Shown here: in pieces, positions 38,070 to 50,480 of the stretch
Layout of the letters: each line of letters opens with the position of its first letter
Position numbering within the stretch: position 1 is the stretch's first letter
From: Amia ocellicauda
Taxonomy: Eukaryota; Chordata; Actinopteri; Amiiformes; Amiidae
Reading direction: 5' to 3'
DNA length: 64,000 bases
Assembly: GCF_036373705.1 (NCBI RefSeq)
Contig: NC_089864.1
Location: 7,276,001 to 7,340,000 of the forward strand
Notes under the pieces: model-generated
What the model was told of the DNA's origin: nothing
The model's database searches: none
The model's input: only the letters and a program-made list of their open reading frames with translations
Made by a program: the position numbers and the translations under genes

Positions 38070-41000
38070 CTGGGGAAAATCAGATTGTGAATTAAGGACT
38101 GGAATCCACAGGCTTCGCTAGGCCAATCTGTTTTCTGGAAAAGCTGGGTTTATCACAGATGACGGACATAATAAAAACAAACTTCTATAGTTATTGCGTG
38201 CAGTGCCTCATAGACCCTATTGGAAAAGCTAAGAGTTCATACCCATTACATGACATACAACTGCATGAGATGGTAACACTATAAACATGTATAGATTTCT
38301 TACCAGCTCCTTTTGTTGTCGAAAAAGAGAACAAGGAAGAGCTTCTCTTCTGACTTATACTGCATTTGTTCACCTATCCTAAGGACATCCATAGGAGGTA
38401 TTGGTATTGACACCCCGTTATGGTGGCAACCAACACGAGGCATTTTTGGATCTATTATCTAAAAACAGAAAGGAAGGAAAAAAATATATATTAGAGAAAG
38501 TGCATTTGACTTCTAAGGTGTGCGGTGTCTATTTTATAATGCAAACCTACAGAGTGCTAGTCACACTTCTGATGACATGGTAGCCAACAGAGGTTAGTCA
38601 AAGTGCTTCTCGGTACTCAAATGAACAGGTGAGGACTTTGACTCTTATCAAGCACCCAACTGTTTCTCTTATAGGAGAAAAGCAACTTCTGAGAGCGATC
38701 ACCCCAAACACACAAAATGCAAGAATCATGCGACTCAATTTGTAAAATGATCCCAAGGAGACTGAACGCAGCGCAGATCAAGAGTATCTGATGTCAAATA
38801 TCTGCCTGCACTGATGACACTGCAATTATGAGTTCACCGTTGTGAACCTAGATCAGGTGTAACACAAATCATGGCACCAAGTTCTTGATTGTTAGATTAA
38901 ATACAACTCCTTTACTTCAGTGTATGATCTTGGTTAGACAAGACCGATCAAATCAATGAAAAACACCGGTGAAGAGTCATGCATCTTCAAGTCAGCTGAT
39001 GTTCTAAGGAGTTTTAACCTTAATAGACAGGCAGTCAGACTAATATTACCCATTAGAATACAAGAGGGTCACTAATTAAACTGACACTAACAAAGAATAC
39101 ATAAACAGTGCACTATACATTGTAAATGTGGTACTCTTAATCTTAGAATTTGCAATTCACCATAAACACACTACAAATAATATACTTTAAGTTTACATTT
39201 TGTATGCAATTCTGCCATCTGCAGGTTGTGTAATGAAATACTAATTTGAGTTTTGTTAAATGGGAAGGTTTCCAAACATCACACATACAGAAAAACACAC
39301 AAATCCAAACAACAATATTTAAACCACAACAATAACATTTTCTAAGCATATTTCTACACAACAAAATATCCGGAACCAGAATGAAGCACTGTAAGTAACT
39401 TACCAGGGCAGGGTAGGATGGGTATCCACTACATTTTGCCCAAACTAGTTTAAGAGGTTCCAGAACAACAGTTGCAGCACTAGCAGGCATCCAGATATTG
39501 CTGTTGCCAACTTCTATGAGAGCAGGAATAACGACAATCAAATTATGAGGAGTTCACTGCAATACAGAGCAAAATTCTTCCAAAGCGATGCTTATAAGGA
39601 TAGAACAGTAACACACAGGATCACACACACATTTCAACATTGCCGTGGATTTAGATACGGTGTATACCATAAAGGCATCACCAATACTTTACAAATCGCC
39701 TGGTCCAGACTACGCATCTCCAAATCACCATTTTCTAAATTGATACCTAAGCAAAGCAATGATAGAACGCAAGATAAAAGCCTTCATACAAAACTAACTG
39801 CACCCTCACATTGAAATGAGAACAAATCCATTGATCAAGGAATTATTTCTTCCCTGGGCTTTTTCTGAAGCCTAGTTTGAACTCGAGGAAACTGGAAACA
39901 CATCAAAGGCTACCAAGGATCAAAAAATTCATGTCTGGCAAATATGAAAGCAAAACATTCATTACAAATTAAGACGTAGGGACCAGGAAACCACAAAATC
40001 TTAACTGGATCGTTGCCTTACAACATGAATGCATAATAATGAAGGCAACAAGATCACCTGCAGTGTGTTATACATCTTGGGGAGAAAATGAAAGCAAACC
40101 TACCTGCCGCAATCCGTGCAGCTTTGGCAAAGTTTCCAGTTTCGATACAAGCTATTAACTCATTTTTGTCTTCAATGGTATTCCTGCGTACAAGGGCTGG
40201 TTTTCCTTTGCCACACTTTGGAAGGCTGAAACTTCAAAGACAACACCCCGTAAACAACAGCAACTTAAACAGGGAACAATATTTAAGAAAAATTAAAATA
40301 AAATTTCACAATATTGTCTCTTTAAACAGGTAGATTCTCATTACATTCTAGAGATCTAACAAAACTAAGATCAGCAAAAGTGTTTTAATGATTTTTTACA
40401 TTTTGGTCAGTATGTGAACCACTTAGAAGACACCCTGTTGTAAATACAATATGCTATCAACAGCACTGGGACAAGAGACACATTAACACACTAGCTGGGA
40501 CCACCCCATGTCTAACAGATGCTGCAGTCCTACAATCAATCATTTCTGCTAGCTTTTGACAGAAGAATAGTTTCTAATGCCTCAAGAGAAGCAGGTCTCG
40601 GTGGCCTCCAGTCTGCCCTTCCAGTTGATCACAGATATGTTCTAGAGGACGAGTGTCAGAACAGAATTTCAGTTCTACACGCCACAATACTGGGACATGG
40701 TGCACTTAAGATGTACAGGCACTCACCATGAGATCCCACGAGTGCTGCCAGTACACTGTAGTCCAGAGTCTCACCGTGTACTCCTGCTTATAGAGCACTT
40801 CATACACCCAAAAAAAAAAAAAAAGAAAAAAAAAAAAAAAAGAAAAAACAGCAGCCCAAGTCCAGACTATAAGGGACTTGGCGACAGCATCACACTTCAG
40901 AGCTGTGAAAGTGGAATCTCTACTGGACGTGGCTCTACGGGTCTATGGCCCACTCCGCGGTCCCAGAACCATCGCAGCAGTCTCTGTGCATGTGTGTGTG

Positions 41001-44000
41001 TAATGGTCTTGTGGGTGGCGGCCCTGCTATGAAGTGCCCTTCCTCGCCACTCCCAGACACACCCGTGTGGCTGTTGATCTCCTGGAAGATGACATTTTAG
41101 GTCAGACATCCAGGTTGCCAACACCACAAGCTTGCAGTGCCCAACCCTTCACATTATCTCGGGCCTGCCTGGTTTGGGTTCCCCTCGGACAGGTCCAGCA
41201 GTCTTCTACTTCCATGCGACATTCCCCACAGTGGACTTCGGGGACCGTAAACTGTCCGAAATCTCACGGACGGCAGTGTGTGATATGGCAACTACCATTC
41301 CGTGTTGAAATGTCGTTAGCTCTGCTCCGTGCGCTACTCTGGCAGGAACTGGCTGTAACAGGTTGTACATTGCCTTTATATACGGTTCAACTAAACATGC
41401 CCGCCACACAACATATGACCAGCAAAAGTCTCTGTACACACACATCTAAACACACAATTTCTACAGCTAACAGGGATTCAAAGTGGTTTACATGCTGACC
41501 AAAATGTTAAAAAGTTTTTTTGAGAAATAAACATTTCATATAAATTACGTTAATGTGTACTTTGCTGTATTTAAGTGAACTTATCCACATTAACCCATCA
41601 TTTTGACAGTGGCCACAAAAACTGAAGCAGCCTTTGAGAAATGTTCTCTTGTTAAACATGCCATTAACAGTTGTGTGTAATAACCCTGAAGAACTACACT
41701 GTGCATCAACATTTTAGAAACAAAATCAGACATTTCAATGAAAACAAACAAATATAATCAGTTTAATGAAACATTTTACATAATACCCACTAAATCCCAG
41801 AAAGTGAAGTACCTTGTGTTGCATAAGAGGCTGCCACTTGAGGAGATACTCGATTCGGAGGCACATCGGCGACGGGGTTCTAGTTTTTTGGCCGGATTGA
41901 GTTCTTTGTGTTCCTCATTGCCAAACCCATTAGAGAGCCCTAAGAACACAATTAACAGGGACATTTTTTAATAACACAAGATTAAAAAGATGGGGGACGG
42001 ATCTGAAGCCTAAAGAACTCCTATTAGTCTTAAAATAGCTGTTTGATTTATCTTTTCAATATGTTGCACAGAGAAGTATTAAAGAATAAATGGTCTAATA
42101 TGTCCCAGATAACAGAAACCTCATCGTCCATTTCACTACCATTACGAAATGCAACATTCACTTCAGACGCTGCAGACACAGAACTGGCCCGCTTTAGTTT
42201 GACCACCAAGAGAGCAGAAAAGGTTTACCCGTGTCAAAGCGCTTCACCGGGGATTCCTCTTCTCCTTCACTTTCTCCACAAGCACTCCGGGACCTCTTCC
42301 TTGGCTGGAGAAGAGTCTCCAATCTTGGAATAACCACAGACAAAAACGTTTTGGTTCCTAGCTGCGGAGAACTCGGCTGCGCGTCACCGATTTTCCCAGG
42401 TTTTTGTGGACTTACACTTTTAGATTTTCGAAAAAGTACGGAAGTCCGCCTGTTGACGTCGCTCGAGGAGTCTGCCAACGTCGAGGTGGCCACCACACTG
42501 ACATCGCTGTTTGCCAGCAGGTGCTCCGGAGCGTGCCCGTTTATTAATATTTCCTTCGGAGGGGGGCTGGGACATGTCTCGCTGTCAAACTTGACCCGTT
42601 TGTGCAACTTATTGTTCTCGGGGCTGGGGTCGATGGGTTTGAGTGTGGGCGGTTCTGAATTACTGTCAGAATTTAGAGGAGGCAGCAAAGAGTCCGATGG
42701 TTCTAGCTTTGGTGGTAGCGACTTGTCTCCTGTAAAACAAAAGGACAAATCCTGCAAATTATAAAAAGGCACAACGCGGAATAATGAACAGTGAACCTTT
42801 TAGGCATTTTCTGCTAGACAGTTTCATATACATAGCATTTATAGACTGGTATCTAACACCTAATGGAAGTCTTCTCTCAACAGTGCCTGCAGACATCTAA
42901 GAATTTGTTGACAGGGTATTATGCTTGCGTTTCCCAAACACACCAGCTTACTTTGAAATCGTGACAATTTAAAGGGGATATGAACAAATGTAACTACTTT
43001 TTAAGTGATAGATTAAGACATCTAACGTAAGTCTACTCCATTTAGCAGAGCACAACTACTGCTTTTCTTTTCTATAGGAGCGATCCCAGAAAAAACACAA
43101 CACACACCATCATCCTCTGTATTTTGTCCTGCGGGCGCGACCTCTTCGACAGGCGGTTTATTGGTCTGCAGATGTGGGGCCTGAGTCTGAGTCTTCGCCA
43201 GGCTGATCTCATATCGTACGTTGGCGATTTCTTTTTTCAACAGCTTGGTGCGCTTATTCCGCGAAGCACTTGATTTCATCGCACTCGTCAGGTCAAGTTT
43301 CTCCAGGAGCTCTTGAAGCTGTTGCTCTAAAGGCATGTGCTCTCGGTTTGCTGGAATCAGTAGCCGATCCACTACAAAAGAAGCAAGATGCATACATCAC
43401 AAATGGCCCCTTTGTATATCGAAAAATAACTTGTATATGGAAGGACATACTGACTACACATTACATACAAAAACAGGTGTTAGAAAGTAAAGAAACACTC
43501 CATTGGGGGAAGAGAGAGAAAATAAAAGGTTTATAACAAATAAAATTTACCATCTTCCCAAGAAAAAGGCGGTGGTGGTTCAATCTTTGGTGGTTCAGGC
43601 AAGTGCATTCCAGTTTCATAATCGAATCCTATACATTCAGCTTCACGCCGGCTCTGCCTCAACACAGCCCCTCCCTGATCTCTCAAGCGGACGGCAGCCC
43701 TGTAGAAGATCGTCTCTTTCGCATTGTACTTCATACAGTTCTCGATAATGAGGTTGAAATCCTCCTCGAACTCGTCCAGGTTCTTATATCCGTGCGATTC
43801 AATGCGCTTCCTCATGGTGGAGAAGTCCATGGGCTGTTTGATGTGGTCCAAGTAATCCGGAACCTGGGGAAGAAGATATACACTTAAATCATTTGTACTA
43901 ATGCGTACAATTACAAAAACATATCCTCTGAAAACACACATTTCTGAATGTGCAGCAGGTATTTTAATCGATCGGTTTTAGTTTCTAGAAAGCAGTTATT

Positions 44001-47000
44001 CAGAGTGAGCGTATGAAGCAGAGAACAAACCTCTTTAAGGCTCACTGGCTGGGCAAATATCTTGGAAGTGTCCTTCTCCTGCAGCTGCTCGAGGACTGAG
44101 CGCAGGAGGACTGTGAAAGGGGTCAGCTGCAGCTCCAGAGCAACCTGATGGACTTTAATCTGTGCGGAAACACAACCGGCCATTAAGTATGCTTTCAAAA
44201 CCCAGAGAGAACTTTCACAGGAAGCAGAGGCCTCATTTCCTGTGAACTTCATGGCGCACCTCAAACAAAAAATGGGTGAATTATGTTGAAGTATATCTTT
44301 GTTTTCTCTCACGCAGACTTTAAATCTTTAAACTCTATGAATGGAAAATAAAAACATGTAAAATAAATGAGCGCCAGAGCTCTGATGAACTGCAATTCAA
44401 CTGCAATGCGTTTTCACATCAGGTAAGTTATATATAAAATATTAGGCTATTTTACGTCCTTATGACTCAAAATCAGAAATACATACATGGCATTAACTTG
44501 TATAGTACTTTCACTCATACCTCTTCTCTTTTTAACTTCTCCCGCTTGCGGATCAGTTCCACCAGCAGCCGAGCTCTCTCCAGGTCGTGCCGCAGCCGGT
44601 GCCAGCACTTCAGCTGCTCTTTCAGTACGCGGCTTTCTTCGTCGTTCTCTCGCTAGGAAAACAGAAAAATCAAATCAATGAATCAATAAATAAAATGACG
44701 ATTGGTGGGGGTGCGGGACATTTATTACATGAACTGTGAATGCTACAAAATCTGTGAAGATGCCTGAAAGAACATTTGTGGGGGAAGATGTCATTTCTAA
44801 TACTCATCATATGAATTTTTCCAAATGAATGTCTACTGATTGAAAAAAGCAGCAACAACATATTCGACAGGTAATTATTTCACACTTTGATGTGTGTTTA
44901 ACACAACTTGCACCAGTTATCAGTTGAGCAGTGTTTGAGAAGCGTCTATCATATCGCCGGGCCCAGAAGCGGGTTCTTGTTTTTTCTATCAGTTTACCAA
45001 CATGCACATTTTAAAAGACTGGCTGAGGATAACAAGCACTGAAATTTCACTTTGCTTGTAGCAGTTTGTTTCCCTCGGATTTCACTATTTATATCATGAT
45101 AATAAAAATACTATAAAATAACTACACTCCAAGAATGAATGGGATAGAAAACTTGTCTGGTATTCTTACAATTTATATTTTTATTAATCTTTATCAATCC
45201 ATGTAATAAATTAAACCGTCCCCCTCAATGGCAGAGCAGGGGACGGTCCTGAACGCACCTGCTGCGTGTTTCTCTGTGACTGCAGGCTGGACTGTAAGCG
45301 TCTCAGCAGTGGCACGCCATTCCTGGACTGTCTCTTCAGTGTCCAGTAATTCAATATCCGCTCGATGAAAAGCTTCTTCCTCTGAACAGCAACTTGATTG
45401 AGAATTTTGTTTAACCTTAAAATAATAAAAATGTTTAGGGATATTACAAAACGTTTCAGTGAGTTCAAGATCATGAACTATTACAACAAACTCAGACTAC
45501 TCCTAAAGCCCTGTGAAGACAACAGTAAGGATTGCTACAATCTGTACAGGTTTCCTGTTACACAACACATCTTTAGCAATCATTACTTTTAACAATACCA
45601 GCCCAAATACATGACACTTTGTACTGTTCAGTTTCCTGTTTCTTGCCGGGTTTACAACATGCATATAAACGGTGACCTTTACCAGGTGAAAACTATGGGG
45701 TTTTGTACTGCAGTCTTCAGTTTACCTTGCTTGCATCAATTCTGAAGTCTGAAGTGTTTTTTGTGGCAGAGAGCAGAAAGGACAATTACCTGAATTTGGA
45801 GAAAGAGCTTCTTCCCTTCAATACTCTCCTTACCAACTAGCCAGACCGCTAAATACCTCTGCTGGGGCACTTATTGTTTACCACAAGACACAATGAAATG
45901 CACAGACAGATATTACCCAACACGTCTAACTTCTCTCAGAATTGTTGGACATTTATTTCCCATTTACCAACCAGTGACTAAGTGCTGCGCAGAAGTTCAC
46001 AGACCTTTACAAATGTATGAGTTATCAATAAAGTACAATAAAATTAAACAAAACAGAAAATACAAACATGTATACGTAGAGATGATTGAGAATGTCATGT
46101 TTTTCAGCCATTTCTTAAGATCAGTTTGTATGGATCTTAAATTTAATTTTTTTATTAGGGTGCAGTCTGCAAAAGAGCCGTCAGCATCGAGTCCAGGCAG
46201 GACCTGAAACCGATCAATTACGTGAGCACTTTCATATAGAACAACAACGAGACTGTGAGGACAGAGGGGAAAACACAAAAACATACCTTTGAGGAGGAAT
46301 ACTGGGTACAGATACGGTTGGAACAGCTGCCAAAGGTTCAGCTAGAGCTTTCTTACTCTTTTTATTTCTTTGTCTGCCTTTTAATCTTGTCCTTCCACTT
46401 TTTTTCTCCCCCTTCTGACAAAGTCCGTTTTTGGTTTTGGCTTCTTCGTAGATCGTCAAAGGCCTCCTGACGCAGCCCGGCGGCGTGTGGGCATCACAGT
46501 AGGCCGTTTTCTTGACCGAAAACGTCGTGGCAGTGTCCGTGACCTCCCTCACGGGCTCCATTTTCATGTACAGGCCTGCCTTTTGAGCACAACTCACGTG
46601 AAACGCCGTGTAACAATTTGCTCGGTGGCACTGGATGCAAGCGCCGACGCCCTTCTCTTTACAGAGGTAGCACGTCAGTTTCCACCTAGCTGGGGGGATG
46701 TTCCTCACGCCATCGATGGGCTCGATAAATACCGTGTTTGCAAAGCCCACCTCAGGTACCCACAGGGCGCAGACCACGTGTCCCCAGCGATCATCGTCCG
46801 TCTTTTTAAAAGCCCCGCCCTTATTGGGGCAGAGCACACAGTCCACAGGCTGGGAGGGGGACTGTAAGCAATGTCTGCAGAGCCACTGGCCCTCGGGGAT
46901 GTATGGCACTCCGTAACACTCCTGGTGCACGGCCAGGTTGCACATGTCACAGAACAGGATGACATTGCTGTTCTGGCACTCGCCGTCCATGCATATGCAG

Positions 47001-47647
47001 CACACCGCGTCCTCGTCGATGAGGGACTGGGGGTCCCCCTGGTTCTGGCTCTCGAAGAAGGACTCCTTCTCGAACCGGTCCATGAGGAACTCGAAGACGT
47101 TCTGAGAGACGGCGCTCAAGCCCTCACTTCTCCGCTTCTCGTTCACCAGCTCCAACCAGGCGTAGTCTTCCTCGTCCATATCATACTCAACCTCTTTGTC
47201 GAGCTCGTCCGGGGACTTCTCGACGAACGTGTAATACGAGGGAGGTCGCCGAGGGGCCGGCGGGGGGTTATACTCCACAATGCGGATTTTGGGTTCCGGG
47301 AGGGAGCTTCCAGACGCCTGCACCCCATGTGCGTTTAGCAGTGCGGCGTTCTTCTTTTTGAGGTTGTTTTTCAGTCTTTTGGATCTCACCAGTATCTGTG
47401 GTCTCTCGCTGTTCTCTTTATTGCTATTACACTCGCTCAGCTCTTGGGCAGTGAGGTCATCTTCCGATATGATCTCTAACGTGTCGAAAATACTTATTCT
47501 GTGCAGGCGGCCATCAATCTCCATCTCAACCATTCGCTGGGCTTGCGCGTATGTCAGAGTCTCCCGCGTCGGGGAGTGCTTGATGTTACAGGGCGAGGTG
47601 GACCGTTTGGCTGTTGACACTCGATGATGCCTGCTCTTCCTCCTCAT
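37886..47647 (-). CDS. brd1: Bromodomain-containing protein 1 (BRPF2), 12 coding exons
   Basis: Scaffold of the HBO1 and MOZ/MORF histone H3 acetyltransferase complexes; nuclear chromatin reader. The joined exons (listed separately) total 3561 bp, 1186 residues plus stop, with every phase consistent; the human long isoform is 1189 residues. N-terminus [10 protein letters not shown]-terminal BRPF homology ([17 protein letters not shown], residues 25-41). PHD1 near 214-262 ([23 protein letters not shown]), zinc knuckle near 270-297 and PHD2 near 325-390 form the PZP module that binds H3 and DNA. A MEAF6/ING-binding coiled region (about 480-550) precedes the bromodomain (about 575-670, acetyl-lysine Asn N640 in NCMKYNAKE). 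A C-terminal PWWP (about 1045-1140, [29 protein letters not shown]) reads methylated H3. The start ATG at 47645-47647 matches the family. Assigned BRD1 rather than BRPF1/3 by sequence recall and by its zbed4-alg12 neighbours. Confidence 0.97.
38304..38458 (-). CDS. brd1: brd1 exon 12 (PWWP)
   Basis: Encodes [20 protein letters not shown] to FFDNKRSW, the central PWWP strands. Acceptor TTTTTAG/ATA, donor GCTG/GTAAGA; 155 bp ending two bases into a Trp codon. Confidence 0.95.
39404..39513 (-). CDS. brd1: brd1 exon 11 (PWWP start)
   Basis: Encodes [17 protein letters not shown] then [20 protein letters not shown], the N-terminal PWWP strands. Acceptor CTCATAG/AA, donor CCTG/GTAAGT; 110 bp. Confidence 0.95.
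40104..40231 (-). CDS. brd1: brd1 exon 10
   Basis: Encodes [20 protein letters not shown] and [22 protein letters not shown]. Acceptor TTGAAG/TTTCAG, donor GGCAG/GTAGGT. A second AG six bases downstream would also keep the frame; the upstream one is preferred because it retains an SF pair present in human BRD1. Confidence 0.9.
40480..41450 (-). pseudogene. Degenerate Tc1-like transposase remnant in a brd1 intron
   Basis: Minus-strand translation in broken frames shows [20 protein letters not shown] and [13 protein letters not shown] (helix-turn-helix of one Tc1-like group), then EPKPGRPE (GRPR-like linker) and [20 protein letters not shown] (second DNA-binding part), followed by a frame-shifted stretch where the first catalytic block would be. 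An A-rich run (about 40810-40845) interrupts it. Multiple stops and shifts; the C-terminal half (40480-40800) is only weakly readable. Family call is moderate; boundaries approximate. Confidence 0.5.
41813..41939 (-). CDS. brd1: brd1 exon 9
   Basis: Encodes [18 protein letters not shown] then [20 protein letters not shown], a conserved Ser-rich linker. Acceptor TTCTTAG/GG, donor ACAAG/GTACTT; 127 bp. Confidence 0.95.
42229..42729 (-). CDS. brd1: brd1 exon 8 (long linker exon)
   Basis: Encodes [13 protein letters not shown] through [40 protein letters not shown] and [12 protein letters not shown]. Acceptor TTTTACAG/GA, donor ACGG/GTAAAC; 501 bp. Its open antisense frame (42231-42764) is a shadow. 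Human BRD1 has short and long isoforms that differ in this linker region, so alternative splicing here would not be surprising. Confidence 0.93.
43108..43371 (-). CDS. brd1: brd1 exon 7
   Basis: Encodes [40 protein letters not shown] and [19 protein letters not shown], a coiled-coil-like stretch after the bromodomain. Acceptor TTTTGTAG/TG, donor GATG/GTGTGT; 264 bp. Confidence 0.93.
43551..43863 (-). CDS. brd1: brd1 exon 6 (bromodomain)
   Basis: Encodes [20 protein letters not shown] through [20 protein letters not shown] and PPPPFSWED. Holds the ZA loop end, helices B and C and the acetyl-lysine-binding Asn. Acceptor CCCCAG/GT, donor GATG/GTAAAT; 313 bp. Confidence 0.96.
44031..44159 (-). 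CDS. brd1: brd1 exon 5 (bromodomain start)
   Basis: Encodes [20 protein letters not shown] and [20 protein letters not shown], helix Z of the bromodomain. Acceptor CGCACAG/AT, donor AGAG/GTTTGT; 129 bp, phase 0 at both ends. Confidence 0.95.
44521..44652 (-). CDS. brd1: brd1 exon 4 (coiled coil)
   Basis: Encodes [20 protein letters not shown] and [20 protein letters not shown], a charged helix. Acceptor TTCCTAG/CG, donor AGAG/GTATGA; 132 bp, phase 0. Confidence 0.94.
45259..45415 (-). CDS. brd1: brd1 exon 3
   Basis: Encodes [20 protein letters not shown] and [20 protein letters not shown]. Acceptor TTTAAG/GTT, donor GCAG/GTGCGT; 157 bp, completing a split Arg codon. Confidence 0.94.
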
Positions 47648-47663
47648 ATTGGACACCTTAAAC
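46287..47663 (-). CDS. brd1: brd1 exon 2 (start codon and PHD-knuckle-PHD module)
   Basis: Exon from the acceptor TCCCTAG/GT (first base 47663) to the donor AAAG/GTATGT. Translation starts at 47647 after 16 untranslated bases and codes for residues 1-453 plus two bases. It contains the N-terminal HBO1/MOZ-binding region and both PHD fingers with all zinc ligands present. Open frames on the opposite strand (46487-46867, 46871-47338) are shadows. Confidence 0.96.
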
Positions 47664-50062
47664 CTAGGGAGACAAAATCAAACGTGGAAATTAGAAACTC
47701 ACAAACAAGGACAAACTTGTGCCAATTTACTTGTTTCATGATTTATAAAAAGCTCTGAACACCATTTGTAATCTCTGACTTTGAGAGCGCTTTTTGATCT
47801 ACAAATGAAGTTATTAGGGTGCACAACAGATAAGGTGAAACCACTTGGAATTTCCAACTATTCATGACATTTTTTATTATATTCCTCAAGTAGCTTCTTG
47901 TGCATTATGCCACAATGGTCTTTCAACCCTTGTAGTAACACAAACAAAGATGTCTTTAAACAGACACTGGCTCAACGTGTTCAGTCTGATGAGAATCTAC
48001 TGCAAATACAACAAACCTTACAGTAGCCATCTACGGACATCCTTGTATTTATGAAAAGCACAGCGTGTTACAGTAAAGTGAAAAGTGGGACAGTGCTAAG
48101 TATAGGTCTACCACATTTTAAATAGGGCAGGTAATGGAGCATAACAAGAAAGCAGGGCACAAGATTTTCTTAATGGTACAGCATCAGAAGGAAGTGGAGA
48201 ATACCCTATTAAGAAGCCATGTAGCAGAATATGTTGAAAATAACTCCACTAATAAACAGACCTACTGGTGTGTTTTTCATAATCTACGCTGATGGTGCAA
48301 TAGTGTCAAAAGGTCAGGGAACTGTACATAGAGCCTGGTTTAAAATGTATTAAGAATACTATATTTCAAATGGATGTATTACAAGACAGTTAACATCTAA
48401 ATACATTCCTTATTCAATTTATTTCTAACAATTTAATGTTTGAGGTATCTGATATGAATAAAATAATGTAGGAGGGTGATTCTTTTTTACTACATTTCAT
48501 TTTAATATTAAAATAATTCAAACAATATTGTGAATCAAAGCTTCTATTCCGTTTACTATCAATATTCACCTGCGACACCCCCTTACTGAGCTGCCAGTGA
48601 CAGGATTATAAACTAAAGGTTTGGTGACAGTTTGTTTTCCTGGTTATGCAGCATGTTCCATTACACTTATTCCTCATTTTGAATACAGCGTTCAATGCGT
48701 CTGTCAATGCACCTCACACTTTACAAAACATATGTACTGTTACTCAGTTAATCTAACAAAGGGATAACACTGGCCTATAAAACCAAGGGAAGGCATTAAA
48801 CCTGACTGCTCTGCTTGGCTGTGCCATGGGTCTGCTCCAGGGGGGGCTGTTGCACAATGTACACCAGCTCTGAAGGATGTACACAATCCATACAAATAGA
48901 AAAAACCCAACGCAGAAGACAGTGTGGCACTCCCGTAGGTCCTACAGCAAAGGTCAGCAACTTTGGAAAGCACCAGAAAAACCCTGTGAACCTATTTAAC
49001 AGGTCTTGCCCTGTAAGAAGAATCCTAACTCGAATGAACAACTTGCAGCGTAATCTCTTTACAATTGATAGCCTGAGCATTTACAATAGTGAACAGTCAG
49101 GTTTGCCAAGACAGTATTAGACATGAATATATACCACAAATTACACTTTTCATAAAGAATACAATTCATATATATGTTGATACACATATAAAACTAAATT
49201 AAAACAGCTTGATGTCTTTTTGGAACATAAAAGTGGAAGTAAATTCAGTTGCCTGTGCATGTATAATCAAATATAAATCAGGCACAATTAAACAGGGGAG
49301 AGGTTAGCAGTTGCAGAATAATGTTTATATCATTGGGTGGAAGGGAAAGTCAGGGAAAGTTGTGTGCCTTCAAAAAACACTAAGAACAGACAGTGAGCCA
49401 ACACCACAGAAAACAGCTGCACTACACAACTTCCACAAACTAGCAACACAATCTAAATTACAGCCTACACTGCACTTGGCACTAAATGAAAGTGCCCCAG
49501 AGAGCCTGTGTGTGCAATAGTGCAATCATGCAAGTGGTACATATAGTAAAAACCCTCCAGGTAACGCTGGAGACGCCCGCAGCAGCACAAACAGCCGTTT
49601 TTAAAGGCCCTTTGTTAACCGACCAAAACCAGGAACTTGTACAACAGCAACTGTATCCCAGTGCTGGAATACTGCCCGGGTGCGTGACGTCACTGCACCA
49701 AACATTTTCCCGGGCCTGTTTGAATCAATGGGACACAGCAGCCTCGGGTTATACATTTTAATCTCTCCCGGCGAGGAGCCCGGCTGCCAGGGCCCCGTGT
49801 GGACCCTCTGTGCCCGGGAGGGTTAATGATGCCCGGTGTGGAAGCGAGACGGAGCCTGCCTGCGGCCTGGGGTGCCTGGGACAGTACACAATAATAAAAC
49901 TGGAAAAGACAAATATGGCGTCCAACAAAACAAGAGAGCGAGTGTACACACGCCAAAAGTAGCCGTATCCCCCCCGGTCTGGGCCAGAGCCGGGGTCTCC
50001 GGGCACCTCCCCGACCCGGGCAGAGCGAAGCGTGTAAGCGGGGGAAGGTGGAGGGCACAAAC
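47664..50062 (-). other. brd1: brd1 intron 1
   Basis: Intron between the non-coding first exon and the start-codon exon. AT-rich with no recognised nested gene. A CRE palindrome (TGACGTCA, 49685-49692) lies about 370 bp inside the intron from its donor. Confidence 0.7.
49685..49692. promoter_or_regulatory. CRE palindrome
   Basis: Perfect TGACGTCA, the full CREB/ATF site, on the downstream side of the brd1 CpG island. Confidence 0.5.
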
Positions 50063-50480
50063 CTCGCAGTCCCACGGGTCTCGGCTCCCCCCAAGACGGC
50101 GGCGCTCGCAGCAGCAATGGCGCTGTGGCCTGCGGAGCGGCTGTGATTCCGCACTCTCTCGTCCAACGGCCGCCGCTCGGGCTCGCCGCCGCTCAGCTCT
50201 CCGCGCTCGGGCGTCGCCACCGCAGCCGGGCGGGTGTGTATCGCGGGTCGGTCCTCGGCGGGCAGTGAGCACGGAAAAGGACCATTCGGAAACCGAGGTC
50301 GTCCGCTTGCCAGTGCCGAACAGCAGCTGCCCAGCGCTCCTCTCTCCCCCAACAACAATGCGGCGGCTGGAGGTCCCACCCGCCACGCAGCACGCAGCAC
50401 GCCGCGCACAGGCGCACCGAGCCTGCGCACCGCCAGCAGCACGCCGGCCAATCGCGTCGCTCTCCAGTCACTCCGCGCAC
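49780..50480. promoter_or_regulatory. brd1: CpG island / brd1 promoter and non-coding exon 1
   Basis: Markedly CG-rich, CpG-dense block in an AT-rich setting. On the minus strand a consensus donor (GCGAG/GTTTGT, last exon base 50063) would end a non-coding first exon that begins somewhere around 50390-50450. GGCGGC and YY1-like GGCG-rich cores are present. Open frames of up to 333 codons crossing it on both strands are products of high GC and low stop density and show no domain, so they are not called. The transcription start is not visible. Confidence 0.65.

Noticed and set aside
42231..42764. 177-codon plus-strand frame opposite brd1 exon 8
   Set aside because: Antisense shadow; the minus strand carries the conserved BRD1 linker with matching splice sites.
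46871..47338. 155-codon plus-strand frame opposite the brd1 PHD exon
   Set aside because: Antisense shadow of a strongly coding exon.
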